Shown here: in pieces, positions 9,905 through 22,029 of the stretch | Layout of the letters: each line of letters opens with the position of its first letter | Numbering within the stretch: position 1 is the first letter of the stretch | From: Larimichthys crocea | Taxonomy: Eukaryota; Chordata; Actinopteri; Sciaenidae | Direction of reading: 5' to 3' | DNA: 64,000 bases | Assembly (NCBI RefSeq): GCF_000972845.2 | Contig: NC_040032.1 | Span: 6,518,316-6,582,315 of the forward strand | The notes under the pieces: model-generated | Told to the model about the DNA's origin: nothing | Database searches by the model: none | What the model saw: only the letters and a program-made list of their open reading frames with translations | Position numbers and translations under genes: made by a program

Positions 9905-11570
9905 CTTGACACCTTGACACCTGCTTTTTTTTTCCTTTTAAAAATAAATCAGGATCACAGCCCTCTAAATCTTCATTTGTTGACGGATGTGACAAATATA
10001 ACAACCAATTATTAGAGATGAAACACATGCACAGGGGGTGTGTGATCCTTTTCCATGGCTTATCAAAATGCAGCTGTAGTAACACCTTCTGATTTACTGT
10101 TATTGATGGAGGCATTACCGAAAGCATGACATTTCTGCTCTGATACAATCTTCCTCCATGTGTCTTATTTGTGGCAGGAATCATGTCTGCTCAGTGTTCT
10201 CCTTCCCCTTGCTTTAACAACCCTGTCAAGGTGCTTTAGCAACACGTCAGTCTTTATTCCAAACAGCGGGTCATTTGGTTAGACTGTGAACCGAACTGAT
10301 TGTCAGCTTCTATAAATGCCTTTTTAGCTTGTGGTGTGGTTAATATTTCGGAAATATTTTATGCCGGAATAAAAAAACGCTGGGTGAATTCACTTGAAGT
10401 GTCTGACTGTATAACAAGTCTGAAGGCACTCCTCATCCCAGATGTGTCTGACAAGAAAATCTGCGCTGCAGAATGCCAAGCAGAAAAGCCACATTGAGCT
10501 AAATGGCAGAACAGAGTTGGGCCAGTTTCCTCTCTGCTTGCAGACACACTGCCACAGTGTGGGATGGTGCTGAATGAATGCAGGAGCAGTCACTCCCTAA
10601 CACTGTGATCACTCTTCTACCACATCTACCCCACAGCAGTCTTACATTAAATTCAGCCTCCCCCTATTTCCTGAATCCATTATCAGTTTTACTCTATTCA
10701 TCTTCCATGTCTTCGCGGCTGCGGCCGAAGCCGTTCCTGATAACAACTCTCTCAACTGGGTACTCTCAAACCTCAGATCTGCCAGCTTATACATGCCTGA
10801 TGTGAACTAGTGCACAAGTGTGCATGTGTTTATAATTGGGTGGGTTTCACTTTTTTTTTTCCACTGTGAAAGCTGGCAGCAGAGAAAACATCACACCTCG
10901 TCCAAGTACAAGCCAAACCCTGTTAGCGTACTGTATCTGATAGAGCATCAATCCCACATACCAAGACTGAGTCTTTACTGCAGTACCCAGGTTTAGGTCC
11001 ACCTGTGGTCCTTTGCTGCCTGTCATCCACTCCCTGTCGCTCGCTTGCCCCTTCTTTCTTCTCTGCCTTCAGCTGCAAGGTAAAAAGGTAAATGTTGCTC
11101 AAATAACATCCCATTTGCCCTCTTTGACTGAGCTGCCCCTCTGAAGGCGGGGCTCAGCTGTGTTGTGGCTACCATATAGGCAGCAGGCTACCTGCATGAT
11201 AACCAGTCCGCTGTGCATTCTGTAGAGAGGACGGTGCTGGCGGAGGCAACTTTGAGCTGGATTCAGACTGCCAGCAGGTGAAGCATTATGATAGAAATGT
11301 CAGGCAACTATACATACACATATACATAATTAATGTGAAGTAGGCCTGCATCTCAGGAGCTTTGTTTTCACAATATCAACAACACCTCCTCAATATGTCT
11401 GTACCAACCCTGTCTGTATGATTATTAATACCAGCTGCAGCATTTTTATTGTTTTGCACAGTTCATCTGTGACCCTCCTATTATGGTAGACACTGATTTA
11501 ATGCATCATTAGAGTCTAGATTCTTGTTCATTAGTCCACATACTAAGGTGTTTAAAAACATTAAAGAAGA
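9905..11570. other. Unassigned sequence
   Basis: No gene supported. 10993-11075 (GGTCCTTTGCTGCCTGTCAT and following pyrimidine-rich sequence) resembles the body of the tRNA-derived SINE seen at 26358-26500 and may be a headless fragment of it. A short exon-like patch ends at about 11280 but is not convincing. Confidence 0.4.
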
Positions 11571-11611
11571 AATACCCATTTCAGTTATATATAGATATAT
11601 ATATCTATTCT

Positions 11612-11642
<31 letters not shown>

Positions 11643-11660
11643 TAAAATATAAAAATGATA
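11571..11660. repeat. TA-rich simple repeat
   Basis: Interrupted (TA)n and ATAAAATATA sequence. Confidence 0.9.
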
Positions 11661-13195
11661 ATTATATTTAGAATATGAATTGTAAATGTGTGGTGTGTAT
11701 CAGTGGGCATACACAAGTGACCTTGACTGAATGGAGATACAAGTTTCTCTTCTTCTATTTTCATTTAAAGCTTAAAATACATCAGGCGATGTCTGTCAGT
11801 CACCTGTGTGGCTACAGTGGAGTTGCACGACAGATTAGGAGGTAAAGGTCTGCTCATGAGCTTTCACACAATAGATACAATTTATGTGTGTCTCTTAGAA
11901 ATGACACACAATGACGTATACCTCCAGTTTTAGTTTTATCCCTGTACAAATGCAGAGCTTTGAAAGCAGAGAATAAATAAAATACAGAGAACATGAACTC
12001 GTCCATTCTGTGTCAACATTTTGCATTATGTTAATAGAAAACATAATGTCAGTGTTGTTTTGTTTCCTCTAAACATATTTTCTTCTATATCATAATTACT
12101 TTGAGGAAATAGGTTTGCTTATTTGCGTTGTTTTGGTCATCATTTCCCGTGATGATAATAATAAGAATGACATACATACACTGTGCTCACTGGGGACACA
12201 GCAACACGTTCCTCATGTGTCTTGCCCCGTGCAACTTTTGCTCTGGACACGTCGCAGTGTTCTCAGACTAGTGGTTACCGTGGTGATTGAAATGATGGCC
12301 GAACATGTCAGAGTTCTATCTCGTAATGAACCCATGCTGTCCTTTAAGTCAGTGCTCTGTCTAACCACATTACTCAAACAGGAGAAGGATGGGATAGGGC
12401 TCACCAATGTGAAACTAGGTGAGAGGTGCGTGTGGGTGTGATTTTTTTTCTTTCCATTTTCAGCTGTTACATATTCAGGAGGGAGAGTGAGGCAGGGCAG
12501 GAGTGGCGCGCTCTACTTGACGAGTATAATGAAATAAAATGTGTGTTGGTGACAAGAGGTAAGGAAAGATGTGTTGCAAGAAGAAGGAGTGACCAATTTC
12601 AGTTAGAAATATTTGTTGTGTTATAAAGTGAACACGTAAGAAAACAAGGTTTACGTTCAGGAAGATTGGAAAGTGGCACATAGCAGTAATAGAGAGAGAT
12701 TAGAGGATACACTGGGTGCATATAAACAGGAAGGAATGCATGGATGGAGAAAGCGAGAGAGAGAAAGAGAGGTGGGGTTCTCATGCCATTGGCTTTTCTC
12801 CTCCCTGCCCCTCCTGCTCTACCTCAGGCCCATTAAATTTACTATAACCTTTGCTACATCTGTAATGTGGCATCTCAGCTCCCCTTCCAAAATCCCCTGA
12901 GACACCAGGACAATCTCTGCTAAGCCTTCATGAGAGAGGGATTTTATCCCTCCACTGACAGATAGAGAGAGACAGAAAGAGGGAGAGAGGGAAAAGAGCT
13001 GGCTACTGAAGGATAACGACATAGATAATGAGTTAGCTGTCAAAAGATTTTTTTTTCCCCTCTCCCTTTTCTCCTCCCTCAACTTGCCCAGCTACTTAAT
13101 CATTTACAAGTTGCTTTTGCACTAGCTTAATCTTGTATATGTATTGTATTACAATTTTCACAGTTTAACAAACATAGCTCAACATGATTCCCGTT
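11661..13195. other. Unassigned sequence
   Basis: Contains purine-rich (GA)-type tracts at about 12745-12770 and 12960-12990. The plus frame 12115-12441 (108 codons) has no recognisable domain. No repeat family was recognised. Confidence 0.45.
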
Positions 13196-13199
13196 ATTA

Positions 13200-13375
13200 C
13201 CATCCGTGCCTGGAGATAGCTGATCTTAGCTTAGCATTAAGACTAAAAACAGGTAGCCAAAGTCTCGAATTTTCAGATAAAAAAAAAATAAAAATAGGAA
13301 CATAAAAACAGTTGTTTTGTTTATGGGGAGTTTTATGCCAGTATTTTGTTTTTTACACAACTGTGTTTGGCTGGG
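13200..13375 (+). repeat. Degenerate copy of a common percomorph dispersed repeat
   Basis: TGATCTTAGCTTAGCATTAA, then GACTAAAAACAGG, and further on GGGAGTTTTATGCCAGTATT, follow the order of a dispersed repeat I know from percomorph genomes (TTAGCTTAGCATAAAGACTG, then a GGTTATGTGCCGGACTA-type block). Heavily mutated; assignment is from memory. Confidence 0.4.
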
Positions 13376-16300
13376 TCTCTATTTTCAGTGCACAGATATG
13401 AGAGTGGTAATGAGAGCATAGCAACAAATAAGCATTTTATCAAAATGATTCCTTTAACTGCCCAAATTGTATCAGAAAATTGTTTTTGTTAAGGTAAGCA
13501 AAGTCTTTTGACAAAAATAAACTCTAGTTAGTCTAGATAGGGGTGTGCAGAAAATTGCTGTATGTCTATTCATGTAAGGACAGTTTACAAGGAAGCAGGG
13601 TCTCAAAAAGAGTTAGTTATGACAAAGATTCGTAGCACTGCAGCCGTCGGAGCTATACACGGCTGTTCTAGTCGATGTTTCTGCTTCCAAAACACTCCAG
13701 GTGGGGTTTGAAGTCGCGTTGTAGCCGCGATGTGGCAGAGACGTGCCTGGTGTGGTTTCGGGGTAACATAAGCTCGAGTATAGTAATGAGTATGAGTAAT
13801 GAGAATCAAATTTAATATATCCAAAGCATCAGGAATCACATAGAGAATACTTTTTAAAATGTTGGATGGGGAGATGCATGTATTTGCTGCATATGTCATA
13901 CCTGGCAATGTAGATTTGTGTATGTGTACTACTGTATATGTGTAAGTAAAAGATTTTATCATGATAATGAGGATTATCAAAAAGCATTGTCAGCTTTACT
14001 ACCCCCCAAATTTCCAGTTTTTTTAGGAATTGAGAAAATTTTACAAAAATGTAACACTTTTTATGGAAGCTACCATCGTTGGTGAGTTGTGGGAGCATTC
14101 ATAGTAAATCACAACTATAACGACTATGTAATACTTCATAACTAAACTTATAAACAAGCATGTTTTCTATTATACTAGATTATGACTACTATAACACACG
14201 TATACACACACAACAATCAGCCTAAGTAAGAACTTGCAGTGCAGTGTCATAAGTTATTAAGTAAAGTAGATATTGATGGATCTATAATAATTCATGCTTC
14301 ATCAGTGTAGTGTGTATTCATGCATTTAAATTATATTTTGTTGCATCATTAGGGATTATGTAAGTACATTTGTTTGCTTTAGAAATGAAACCCTGAAGTC
14401 AAAAACCAATATGATTATTCAAATTCAAATTAAGAAAAATACTAAATGCATATTGTGAAGATTTATTATCGCCGTGGGATGAAACACCACTACAACTCCC
14501 ATTCACACACAAATATGAGAGCACAGCTGGGGTCAGTTGTCTGATCTGGAATGAGCATAGGTCATAAAATATCACCAGTCAACCTCTAGTTAAGAGCATC
14601 AATGAGACACTTGAAGTGAGTCCATCATCTATAATGACTGATGAGCTTTGTGTGTTTAAGTGTAGGCATAAAGGATTATGAATGTATTATAATTCACTAT
14701 GAATGCCTCACTGCAGATGTGGCCTTCGATGTGGTCTACCAAATGTAACTCTTCCCCTCTATAGTGAGACCGAGCTAAAGATCCTATATGAAATCCTTAA
14801 ATATTAAAAAGGCGGTGAGGTGATTTTACATTACTCCTGCACTGATCTATTTCTATTACCTGGCAGTGATTAATGACACAGAGTCATGTGTTCTCTCACG
14901 TATGCGCAGGCACAGTAACCTCTACAACAGCTGGATTATGATGCTGTCCGTAGCACCAGATCTTGTATCGACTTGTGTTGTCAATTTCTGACAGGACTGT
15001 AAATTGGTCACCTACCTGTATGTCAGCCTCCATCATGTTCACCCTCTCTCCTCTATCGTCTCTCTGTCGTGTACAGTATATGTCAATTTGAAGCTTGTAG
15101 GTACAAATCTGATACCTGTCTGTTTACCTTTGGTGCTGTCACCCCGCCAATCAGTTACAGCATCAAACACGTTACATTTTGGAAAAAGCATACATGCCAA
15201 CCTTGGGAGATGTGAAAGATTTTCAAAGCCAGGGTGTGGTATGTGTCTGAATATGAGGTGTGTGTAGGTGCGTGTGTGTTCATTGACTTTCTTTGGATTC
15301 CAGTAACTTATGAGCATAACAGTAAAATGTCAGGGCAAAAATAGAGAAATGACAAGAAAGCAGAACAAGCAAAACAAGTGTGTTTTGCAAGCTGCGCCTT
15401 CATTGTGCACATTTCTTTGAAGAAGAAGACCATATACGGGTCAATGTCAGGTCAACGCAACAACTGTTTGATGTTGACAAGCCCGACAAAGACATAACTC
15501 TCAGTACCAGTGAGCCATGTCATGCATAAGACCCTGCAGAGACCTTCAGTGCCAGTAAGACACACACATGCTGGGACAAGAGCCACTGCCACTGCGGCCA
15601 AACACAGACTGACAGGAGAAAGTGGGCGATAATACCAGTGGCAGTGGGAGCCGGTATGACAGGTGGGAGTGTGTAGAGCCCAATTATGAGACACTGTGCA
15701 TGGAACAACAGGGATGGGGAACACACACACACACTTTGCACACCCCCAATTTGGGGATTGTTGTCAGATAAAGATCAGAAAATGTAAGAGTGTTTCAGAA
15801 ATGTGCTGCAAAGTACATTTTGCAACCAGAGACACTGGTGAGGAGAAGATGTGGTCCCTAACAGAGGATCAGTTGCATCGTCGCTTACAGACTGGCAAAC
15901 TCCCAATGGATACTCCCCCCCCCACCACTTTGCTTGCATACTCTTTTATATGACAACAGCTTGCATCCCTTTTACAACTTACTGTGTGACCTAAGACTTT
16001 CAGATCAAAAGCAAATGAACAGAGAAAAAAAATGCCTGCTTGCATTATTATTATGAAAAACAAGTCATTTGGGGACAGTAGCCAGTCACTGCAGGAAAGA
16101 TACAAGCAAAACACTGCTGGTGTCCTCGCTGTGAAATGAACTGAAAGATGTTTCTGCTGTGCCTTCCATTCTGCTGTGGAGAACTCTTGAGCGTGCCACA
16201 TAACGGTGGTTAAAAAGGGCAAGCTGCTCAGTTAAAGTGAAGAAAAATTAAGGATACGTGCAAAAGTTTGTGCGTTTCCAGCAATTCTCAAGAGACTTAC

Positions 16301-16630
16301 CTTTTTACTGCAAATGGGCCGGACTCACTTTATCCCCAACTCTGTCGGGGAGCGAGGCGTTTCCTAACAATATGATAAACTGACAAGACTGTTCTGGCTT
16401 TGAAGGATAGCTGGTGTAGCATTGTTGGCAAAAGTCAGTAGTGTAAGAAGTCAGCCTACAGGAGATGAAAACGAGACTTTATTAGAATTCACAACAACTA
16501 GCGTGTGTAAGATAGAATTTCTCTGACCTCATTTAGGAGCAGGGTTTTCCATTAGTCAAGTGTTGTTGCTGCTTGCTTAACCAAGGGGAAAATGGGTTTT
16601 TAAAACTGCCACTCCTGAATATGTTCACTG
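13376..16630. other. Unassigned sequence
   Basis: A GC-richer island at about 13630-13780 (with GCAGCCGTCGG and GTCGCGTTGTAGCCGCGATG) stands out from AT-rich flanks and may be an unrecognised repeat. The remainder, including several 85-120 codon frames on both strands between 15000 and 16220, shows no recognisable protein. Confidence 0.4.
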
Positions 16631-16633
16631 TGC

Positions 16634-16635
<2 letters not shown>

Positions 16636-16667
<32 letters not shown>

Positions 16668-16708
16668 TCCCTTTCATCTTTGTGTGTGTGTGTGCGTGTG
16701 TGTGCACG
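16636..16708. repeat. (GT)n microsatellite, two blocks
   Basis: A 31-bp GT block followed after 15 bases by a second, interrupted GT block. Confidence 0.95.
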
Positions 16709-16911
16709 TACATCTCAGGTAACTGCAAAGTGAGCTTGTGAGTACAGGTACTGCCGTACGAGAGTGCACAGAGCAACAGGGCACCGTCTACTGGATTTAA
16801 TGCTGACAGTGGGGTTCAGCCTCAGGATTTGACAGTCATTGCATTCTAAGTTAAGGGTACAGAGGTGGCGCCAGGCAAGAAAGAATGAATTTTAAATGAA
16901 GCGTTCTCAAC

Positions 16912-16913
<2 letters not shown>

Positions 16914-16951
<38 letters not shown>
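16914..16951 (+). repeat. Poly(A) tract, 38 bases
   Basis: Uninterrupted A-run, unusually long for this window. It might be the tail of an old retrotransposed sequence, but nothing upstream is recognisable and no target duplication was found. Confidence 0.95.
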
Positions 16952-16954
<3 letters not shown>

Positions 16955-17048
16955 CTGTGGTAACCGTTTCAAGGAGGTCTATCAACAACATCACAGTATG
17001 AAGGCTCAGACACAGTAATCAGGGTCATGATTAGAGCCTGGAAGGATC

Positions 17049-17367
17049 TGTAACGGTTCAAAGGTGGACCAAGATGCGCACACAGACAGTGCAGGTCTTG
17101 ATGTACTTTAATTTCCGCCACACACTAAGGTACAGGCAGTGGAGAGTAACATGTCCAGAAAGCCGAAACCAAAAAGTCTTAGAGACAAATTCAGAGGGCA
17201 GGTTGGTCTACTGTGCAACCAGTCCAACCAGTGAGTGTGAAACAGCCTCACATGGATTCAATCTGCAGTTTAAATAGTGACTGAGTCAATGGAAATCAGG
17301 TGTGTGTGCAGGTAAGTAGCAGGTGTGTGTGATTGTCCTGATTGCAGTGGAAATGCAGACTGTGACA
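17049..17367. mobile_element. Short non-autonomous element, TGTAACGG...CTGTGACA ends
   Basis: Begins TGTAACGGTT and ends CTGTGACACA, giving short imperfect inverted ends about 320 bp apart. The interior (GGTGGACCAAGATGCGCAC, AAATCAGGTGTGTGTGCAGG, GTCCTGATTGCAGTGGAAAT) matches my memory of a non-autonomous fish repeat. No coding capacity. It could be a solo LTR (TG...CA ends) or a small inverted-repeat element. Confidence 0.5.
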
Positions 17368-17382
17368 CAATCAAGTCTAACC

Positions 17383-17895
17383 CCTAAAATACACTGCATG
17401 CGGAACGGCTGCAGAACGGCTCCGCTCCGGAACGACAGCGTACTCCGCCGTCCGCCAACTCACACATAATCCGTTTGTGTGTTGTGTGTGTGGCGAGAAC
17501 GCACGAGATCTCGCGAATTCACGCATAATCGCACGATATTGTCGGCTGTAGTCTCTTTGACTTCTGCGATGGCATTCCATGCCAAATCTTTTTTCCTGGT
17601 ATCCTTATAAAAAGGATGTGAGGTGTCATCAATGTTTATGCCTGAAAACCTCTCACCTGTTGACTTCAGGTCGCCCCCGCCCATTATGACGTGTTCTTGT
17701 AATGAAACTCGCTCTGCGGTGAACACGGAGTATTTTATTTTGTATTTTGGAGCTGATTTCCTTCCCTGCACAATCTGCTCTGTGCTGCATTTATGCACCG
17801 TGCTCTGTTGCGGAGGGCTGCAGGGATGGAGACTGTGTGAGCTGACGCACTGACTAACATTGAAACGTATCGTTCCACACGCAGTGTATTTTAGG
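17383..17895 (-). mobile_element. TIR element carrying a MADF-like remnant (about 510 bp)
   Basis: Left end CCTAAAATACACTGC (17383-17397) and right end GCAGTGTATTTTAGG (17881-17895) are perfect inverted repeats. Similarity extends inward (GGAACG near both ends) and probably outward (CTAA on the left, TTAAG on the right). GC-rich sub-terminal sequence with CGGAACGG repeats lies on the left. The interior encodes part of a DNA-binding protein on the minus strand. Superfamily is uncertain. Confidence 0.65.
17530..17645 (-). pseudogene. MADF/Myb-like DNA-binding domain remnant
   Basis: Minus-strand translation gives SHPFYKDTRKKDLAWNAIAE, then ETTADN. This matches the MADF (Myb/SANT-like) pattern: an aromatic after a short loop, basic KDxRKK, then the AWxxIA helix. 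Such domains occur in the second protein of PIF/Harbinger transposons and in chromatin proteins. The downstream part (usually KRWKxLRDxY) is missing because the element was internally deleted; the frame runs into unrelated sequence. Confidence 0.5.
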
Positions 17896-17899
17896 CTTA

Positions 17900-18680
17900 A
17901 GGCATCGTGCGTCACATCCTGTCAGTTCCAACCTCTTTCTTCTGTAAAGGTGTCCTAGGTATTTGCAACAGGTCATTATCAAAGCTGTGGACATTAGGCT
18001 GCTTCCGCCGACAAAGAGAAGAGAAAACCAGAAAGCTGGTGATTGCAGTCACAGTCAGGCACAATACTTAAGAGGCAGGCACGGTCAATCATTCATTCAA
18101 CCAAGTCAGCATGTTACTGTAGCTTTTCAAGGCTAGACCAATCGCCATTTCCAATACCTGTCTTATAAATACCCGACAGCCAACTCTACAAGTAAACAGC
18201 AAATGAAACAAACAGAATATACTCATACAGTTTACAGGAGTTGTAGCTGAATATGCACAGTAATTCAGGACTAGCCTGGAGCAAGCTGAAACAAAGGATC
18301 ACAGCAAGAACGAGACAGGCAACTGGCTGTCAAGGGGGACCAACCCATGAACGCAAACTCACGCACCCTTCAAGATGCGCATCATTCTGAGTCTCAGTCT
18401 CACTGGAACAATTAGAGTGTAAAGGAAGGCTGAGCTCCTGTCAGCGCATCTTCACTGAGGATTAATTAATTCCACTGTAGTCTGTAAGGATTGCAGCAAG
18501 AAAATGAGGAGGGGGTTTAAATGAGAAATGTTTTTTTTTTTTTTTTTGTCGCAACTTTGCAACAACTTTAATAAACTCTGAACACACTTGTGGGTGCTGT
18601 AGTGTCACAAAGATATGGTACCTAATCACATTTGATCCATTTTAACGTCATTCTACCGAAGCTAACAGCTAAAAACACAT
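17900..18680. other. Unassigned; possible old non-autonomous repeat
   Basis: 18040-18340 has features of a decayed fish repeat (GCAGTCACAGTCAGGCACAA, GACAGGCAACTGGCTGTCAA) similar in style to 39490-39755. A T-run lies at 18531-18547. No gene. Confidence 0.35.
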
Positions 18681-18681
18681 A

Positions 18682-19448
18682 TGCTCAAAAGTTCGGGAAC
18701 CTCTTGAGCATTGGAGTTTTCTATTGTTTCACCCTGATTTCCTTATTTAATCAAAACCATTATTTTTTATATGAAATAACAGGTGTAGGTTTATCAATTC
18801 AATATACTCTTAAAAAAAACAATTGACAAAATTGGTGGCTACAGTAAATGAACCACTGAAATGGACCAATAACTAACCAGGTCACTTACCCAGGTGAACC
18901 CACACAGCTCAATCATGCCAAGAGGAAGAAAGACCTCAGAGGACCTCAGGAAGAGGGTAGTGACAGCACATTTGTCTGGGGGGGAGCTATGAAATCATCT
19001 AAAAAAAATAAATGAGCTTCAATGTTCCGTGAGGCAGATCATCTACAAATGGAGAGCACTAGGCTAAACCTAGAAGTGGACGACCTTCTAAAATATCAGC
19101 AAGAGACACAAGAAAAATGGTACTGGCAAATATCCTCCAAAGTAGATGTGAGAGACTGATTAGTCACTACAAAAACCGTTTGATTGAGGTTAGTAGTTGC
19201 AATATCCTGTTAACTGAAGGGGTTCACATATTTCCACACCCATTTTTTTCTTAAGTTAACCAGTTTTTTAAAATAAATGACAATATAACCATTTGTTTAG
19301 TTTGAGTCCATTATTTGGAATGTCAGTATTGGAGAATTGAATTGGAGTATAACTTCACATTTAATAAAGTTATTTTAGTTTTTTTTTTTTTTTTTTTACA
19401 AAAAATCTGACCATCATTGTAGGGCTCACAAACTTTTGTTCAGCACTG
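18682..19448 (+). mobile_element. Tc1-like transposon deletion derivative
   Basis: Flanked by TA on both sides (18680-18681 and 19449-19450). The right end reads inward as CAGTGCTGAACAAAAGTTTG and the left end as TGCTCAAAAGTTCGGGAACC, so the inverted ends match apart from lost terminal CAG on the left. The central part contains the N-terminal transposase coding region, and the catalytic DDE part is missing. At 767 bp it is about half the usual 1.5-1.6 kb. Mobilisable only in trans, if at all. Confidence 0.75.
18915..19150 (+). pseudogene. Tc1 transposase N-terminal (HTH) remnant
   Basis: The frame opens MPRGRKTSEDLRKRVVTAH, the start of the paired-type helix-turn-helix of Tc1 transposases. 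After stops and shifts it continues with a segment coding for RSGRPSKISARDTRKM, the GRPR-like AT-hook and second HTH region. Stops follow GELX and KK, and no DDE residues are present. Non-functional. Confidence 0.65.
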
Positions 19449-19671
19449 TATGTGTTGCATTTTCAAGTCTTCAACCTCAGGTTTGATGTTTTAGTTTGTC
19501 TAAATTGGGGCTGAGAAAGAAATCTTTAAAGACTTGGCAATCAAAGTCTGTATTGGCGGAGAGATTTTCTTGAATTGCCATGGACAGGTCACCGGTCAGC
19601 AGTGACGGGGCTCAGGCTGCCAAACACTGCCTCTCCTTTTGCCACTTGTAGACTGTATTAAACGTGGACGC

Positions 19672-19860
19672 AGCCACCCTCTTAATTATGCGTAACAGGT
19701 GACATCTATAAAAATTCACCCTCAGTACAGTTGTCATGAACAAGGAAATTAGCTATAGAGGCTGTAAACATGTTTATTTCTGTCCTGAAGTTTGAGATTT
19801 TAATATGGGGACTTATGGAGTTTGTTACCACTGCATTCATTCCTGCAAAACCCTGGTCAC
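19672..19860 (+). repeat. Dispersed repeat, copy 1 (TTAATTATGCRTAAC family)
   Basis: Shares TTAATTATGC, AAATTCACCCTCAGTACAGT, TGTCATGAAC, ATTAGCTATAGAG, GCTGTAAACATGTTTATTTC and GGGGACTTATGGAG, in the same order, with 58693-59000. Short deletions separate the copies. No coding content seen. Confidence 0.7.
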
Positions 19861-20029
19861 CTCCCTCGAGCAATGCCCAGAAACAGAGAAAAAGTGTGAG
19901 AAGAGCCCCGTGCTACTTCAGACAGATGGTGATTCGATATTGAGGTGATTTTACTGACAGCAAAATGTTCGACACCTCCACGTACACTACAACTTTTCTT
20001 CTTCTTCTTTTTTTTTTACATCTATACTG

Positions 20030-20330
20030 TTACAGCCTGGCTCAGGGTGGTAAAATCAGGGAAATCACACACATCGATAAAGCCAACACAATGTGATTTA
20101 TTTCAATTAACTACAAAAATAAACTAAAAAGATGAAGTGTGTAAATGTACAATACAGAAGCCATCAGGACGGCTGCCCAAAGAGAGAGAGAGTGTTGACT
20201 GGGGAAGCAACCCCTTTATGCCTTTTGCTCCTCCCACCGACCCACCCAGGCTCCTTCAGGGGTTAACAACACCAAGTCTCTTGGTGGGCACACAATACAT
20301 TATGTATGGAAGAGTTATGTGTGTTATCTC
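20030..20330. repeat. Possible solo LTR or non-autonomous repeat
   Basis: TGTTACAGCCTGGCTCAGGG at the left, followed by T/A-rich sequence with several AATAA-type motifs and a GC-richer right part with CTCCTCCCACCGACCCACC. The organisation resembles fish solo LTRs, but no partner repeat or clear right boundary was found. Confidence 0.3.
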
Positions 20331-21825
20331 GGACAGGCAGCATGATCGATATATATTGCACAATTTAAATCTAATCATCAATCAACACTTGTTTCATTAT
20401 GAAGTGTATGCTGTGCCTCACGCCTCTGCTGTGTTCCATCACGTGCATAGTTGTCAAAGCACGTGCACTGTACAAATAAATGGGTATTTGATTTGGTTCT
20501 ACTAAAGAGAAGAAATATAATTTTCTGTCTACCCTCATGTGAAAAGTTCACTCGCTGTAGCTTATGCAGTGTAGTTTTTTTGTCTTTTGCCTTAGGCTTT
20601 CAGCAAAGTTTGCTCAACTTTTTTCTACTGTCTCTCTTTGTAACTGAAATGAAAGCAGGCACGGACTTGGGTTTTCTCAAAGTATCATGGGATTGTCTGT
20701 GTAAGTCTTTTGTACTTTTCAAGCGCCCCTCATCATCTCCATCTCTCTCCTCTAAAAAAAACCCCCCCGCGGCTTGTGCTCAGACTGCTGTACAGTAGGT
20801 GTACATGTCTGTGTGTCTAGTGTGAAGAAGTATAGGATTTTTTAGTGAGTGCACTGCCATGTAGAATTGAAATGTGGTGTTAAATAGCAAGAGCACTGGG
20901 TCATAAATGTCTCATGAAGTTTTCTCTGGGGTTTCCTCCATCTACCTTTTTTTTCTATCCACAACATGCTGTTTGGCTCTTTTCCATGTCTATCACACAC
21001 TTCCATTCACAATCAAATGGAGCTATTGATAGTCTCACACAGCAGAGAGAAATGGCATTTACTGTCAAACAAGTAATTGCTGTATTTAATGGCTATACAC
21101 GTGTAAGACCTCACATCGTTTGCCTTCGGGGTTACATTTATTTCACAATTAGCTGCAGTATTTTCAGAGGTTTTTCAGGCTAGCTGATCTACTTGCTCTT
21201 GATGCAACAATGTAAGTCAAAAGCTTAATGATGTTTTTTAAGGTTTGGGGTCAGTAATAATTTTCATTAGGGCCAGATGTGTTTCCCATTTACTTTGGAA
21301 TTCCATTATTTCCCTGCTATTGTTCGCTTTCTTTGGGGATAATTTGGTTCAGTGGGATCAGGTACGAACTGTGGCTTAATGGAGTTCATTGAATCGAGGC
21401 AGATAGAGACCTACTTAATGCTCATTTGGAAGTCAAGGATTTTGACAGTGATAGGACTGGTGGACGCCGCTATTATGGGGATGGATTAATTTTGATGACT
21501 CATTTTTTCTAATAGAAATATAGTTTCTCCCTGTAGTGTCTCTCTGTATTCCATGTTCGAGTTGGCACTGTGGAGCCTGAAGGTTGCTGTGGGCGGGTTC
21601 AGAGCTACAATGTCCAGAGATACCTGAAGCCAACAGAGGGCAGCTTCTCAAAGCCCCTCATACACAAGGCTTCTGTTTGACTTCAGCATACACATGCATA
21701 CAGTACACACACTGTACACAATTCACACGCATGCAAATGCACAGACACTGAATCTACACACTCAGAGCCAACACATATGAATATTGGCATCCTGCAGCTC
21801 CCTCACATCATTTACACTCTATATT
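20331..21825. other. Unassigned sequence
   Basis: No repeat family or coding region recognised. Frames of 89-122 codons lack domains and include low-complexity sequence. Confidence 0.45.
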
Positions 21826-21830
21826 TGTTG

Positions 21831-22026
21831 AAGTATCTTCAAGCAATTTATTGTTGCCATAGAAACCCATTTAGCTTTTGAGCATATTTTTCTGGAGAAT
21901 GATTGTGGCTCACAATGAAAGAGTTAGCAGTAATGACAAGATGATGTGCATGTGTGCACTGAACACTGAGCCAATGCCTAATAATTAATGCACAGGGTCT
22001 AATATTTGGTCATCCTGCTGTCTGTG
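21831..22026. other. Candidate conserved non-coding element
   Basis: Free of simple repeats, with homeobox-like TAAT and TAATTAAT motifs (CTAATAATTAATGCAC near 21980) and an enhancer-like mix of AT-rich cores. This is an impression from composition only. Confidence 0.25.
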
Positions 22027-22029
22027 GAA

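Noticed and set aside
11225..11276. Exon-like patch between TTCTGTAG and GTGAAG
   Set aside because: Short, more than one frame open, poor acceptor tract and no neighbouring exon; weaker than the candidate at 42646.
16914..16951. 38-base poly(A) as a processed pseudogene tail
   Set aside because: No coding or LINE-like sequence immediately upstream and no target duplication found.
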